Positions 5,449 through 6,593 of a DNA stretch of 6,593 nucleotides are shown piece after piece (position 1 is the first letter of the stretch; each line of letters begins with the position of its first letter). Made by a program: the position numbers and the translations under genes. The stretch is from Thermomicrobiaceae bacterium (GTDB lineage Bacteria; Chloroflexota; Chloroflexia; Thermomicrobiales; Thermomicrobiaceae): positions 1 to 6,593 of the forward strand of contig SKTL01000126.1 in NCBI GenBank assembly GCA_007122555.1. The letters run 5' to 3'. Below the pieces are notes generated by a model. It searched no databases and was not told the origin of the DNA. It saw nothing but the letters and a program-made list of their open reading frames with translations.

Positions 5449-6593
5449 ATGAGGGTTCGCACGCTCGATGATCTTGAGCTTGACGGAAAGCGCGCGCTCG
5501 TGCGCGCCGATTTCAATGTTCCGTTGCGAGACGGTCGTATCTCGGACGATACACGCATTCGAGCGACGATTCCGACGATTCAGGCGCTACGAAAGCGAGG
5601 AGCCTCCGTCGTTCTCATGTCCCATCTTGGTCGTCCGAAAGGCGAAGTGAGGGATGAGTTGCGGCTTCGGCCGGTAGCTGCGCATCTCGGAACGCTGCTT
5701 GACATGCAAGTGTCGTACGCCCATGACGTCACCGGTCCTGCAGCGCGGAAGATGGCGAACGACCTGCAGCCTGGCGAGGTCGGCCTAATCGACAATCTAC
5801 GCTTTGACCCGCGTGAAGAGAAGAACGATCCGGAACTTGCGAAAGAACTCGCCGGTCTGGGTGATTGCTACGTTTCCGATGCATTCGGCGCCGCGCATCG
5901 CGCACACGCGTCCACCGTCGGCGTCGCCGAGTTCCTGCCTTCGGCGGCTGGGCTCCTCATGGAGAAGGAAATCACGGCGTTGTCCTGGGTCTTGCACGAG
6001 GCGCCGCAACCGTTTGTGGTGATTCTTGGCGGCGCAAAAGTGTCAGACAAGATCGGTGTCATCGAGAACCTGATGAATAGAGCTCAACGTCTCGTGATTG
6101 GCGGCGGAATGGCGAATACGTTTCTCAAAGCCGCTGGGAAAGACGTCGGGGCTTCGCTCGTCGAGGACGATAATGTTGCAACCGCACGCGACCTTATGGA
6201 GCGTGCAGCCCGGGACGGCGTAGATCTCCGCATTCCGGTGGATGGCGTCGTTGCGACAAGGTTTGACGCCTCGGCCGAGGCGCGGACGATCAGCGTGGAC
6301 GCGTTCAATCCGGACGACATGATGCTTGATATCGGCCCGGAAACCGTGGCTGATTTCACGAGTGCGCTTGAAGGCGCACGGACAATCGTCTGGAACGGCC
6401 CGATGGGCGTATTCGAATTTGAGCAGTTCGCGCACGGCACGAAAGCAATCGCCAGGATCGTTGCTGAATCTGACGCGTATAGCCTCATCGGCGGCGGTGA
6501 TTCAGTTGCCGCCGTTGAGCAGATGGGGCTCGCCGGTCAGATCTCGCACATTTCTACTGGTGGCGGGGCCTCTCTGGAATTCCTGGAAGGTCA
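5449..6593 (+). CDS. pgk: Phosphoglycerate kinase (3' end cut by the right edge)
   Basis: PGK transfers the phosphate of 1,3-bisphosphoglycerate to ADP in the cytoplasm, and reverses this in gluconeogenesis. The window holds 381 complete codons and two bases of the next, with no stop. The family averages about 395 residues, so only a short C-terminal end is missing. Seen motifs: RALVRADFNVPL (15-26), the substrate loop SHLGRPKG (58-65), DNLRF (115-119), SDAFGAAHRAHAST (143-156), the nucleotide-site VILGGAKVSDKI (191-202), LVIGGGMANTFLKA (215-228), LDIGPET (293-299), VWNGPMGVFEF (314-324) and the hinge and phosphate loop GGGDSVAA (348-355) with STGGGASLEFLEG (369-381). The usual LENLRF reads IDNLRF. 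The start ATG has a good ribosome binding site. No convincing separate promoter is seen after gap, so pgk is probably read from the yvcK promoter through the intergenic hairpin. Confidence 0.97.
   Translation, partial: MRVRTLDDLELDGKRALVRADFNVPLRDGRISDDTRIRATIPTIQALRKRGASVVLMSHLGRPKGEVRDELRLRPVAAHLGTLLDMQVSYAHDVTGPAARKMANDLQPGEVGLIDNLRFDPREEKNDPELAKELAGLGDCYVSDAFGAAHRAHASTVGVAEFLPSAAGLLMEKEITALSWVLHEAPQPFVVILGGAKVSDKIGVIENLMNRAQRLVIGGGMANTFLKAAGKDVGASLVEDDNVATARDLMERAARDGVDLRIPVDGVVATRFDASAEARTISVDAFNPDDMMLDIGPETVADFTSALEGARTIVWNGPMGVFEFEQFAHGTKAIARIVAESDAYSLIGGGDSVAAVEQMGLAGQISHISTGGGASLEFLEG

Noticed and set aside
5440..5451. GAGGAAATCATG identical at the rnpM and pgk starts
   Set aside because: Most of the match is a ribosome binding site plus start codon, so coincidence between two translation starts is the simplest explanation.

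Overview
This is a stretch of bacterial chromosome carrying two divergent housekeeping gene clusters. No tRNA, rRNA, CRISPR array, insertion sequence or phage gene was seen. The DNA is moderately GC-rich and codon use looks even across the window, so nothing suggests recent transfer. The combination of a membrane-anchored YvcK protein directly followed by gap and pgk, a short IF2 N-terminus, and a NusA with a non-repeat C-terminal tail is reminiscent of Chloroflexota (Thermomicrobia/Sphaerobacter-like). That placement rests on family memory and is only moderately confident.

Left half, minus strand (2566 down to 1): nusA, then rnpM (ylxR), then infB, which runs off the left edge after 274 codons. 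This is the conserved transcription-termination/translation-initiation cluster. The usual first gene, rimP, is not upstream of nusA here. The nusA leader of about 155 nt carries an extended -10 promoter, an intrinsic-terminator-like hairpin with a T tract, and a possible hairpin around the ribosome binding site.

Middle (2567-2863): a compact divergent control region. The two promoters are back to back and share an identical 11-bp extended -10 block in mirror orientation. The rightward promoter is flanked by a 9-bp direct repeat spaced 31 bp apart, which looks like an operator.

Right half, plus strand (2864 to the end): yvcK, whose stop overlaps the start of gap by ATGA, then gap (glyceraldehyde-3-phosphate dehydrogenase). 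A 126-nt gap with a perfect 12-bp hairpin follows, then pgk (phosphoglycerate kinase), cut by the right edge about 15 residues before its expected end. YvcK family proteins control carbon flow and cell-envelope precursor supply; gap and pgk catalyse consecutive, reversible steps of glycolysis and gluconeogenesis. The rightward cluster is therefore a central-carbon module and the leftward one a gene-expression module, possibly co-regulated through the shared control region.

No wholly new system is evident. The signals most worth pursuing are regulatory: the nusA leader terminator, the divergent promoter architecture, and the gap-pgk hairpin.
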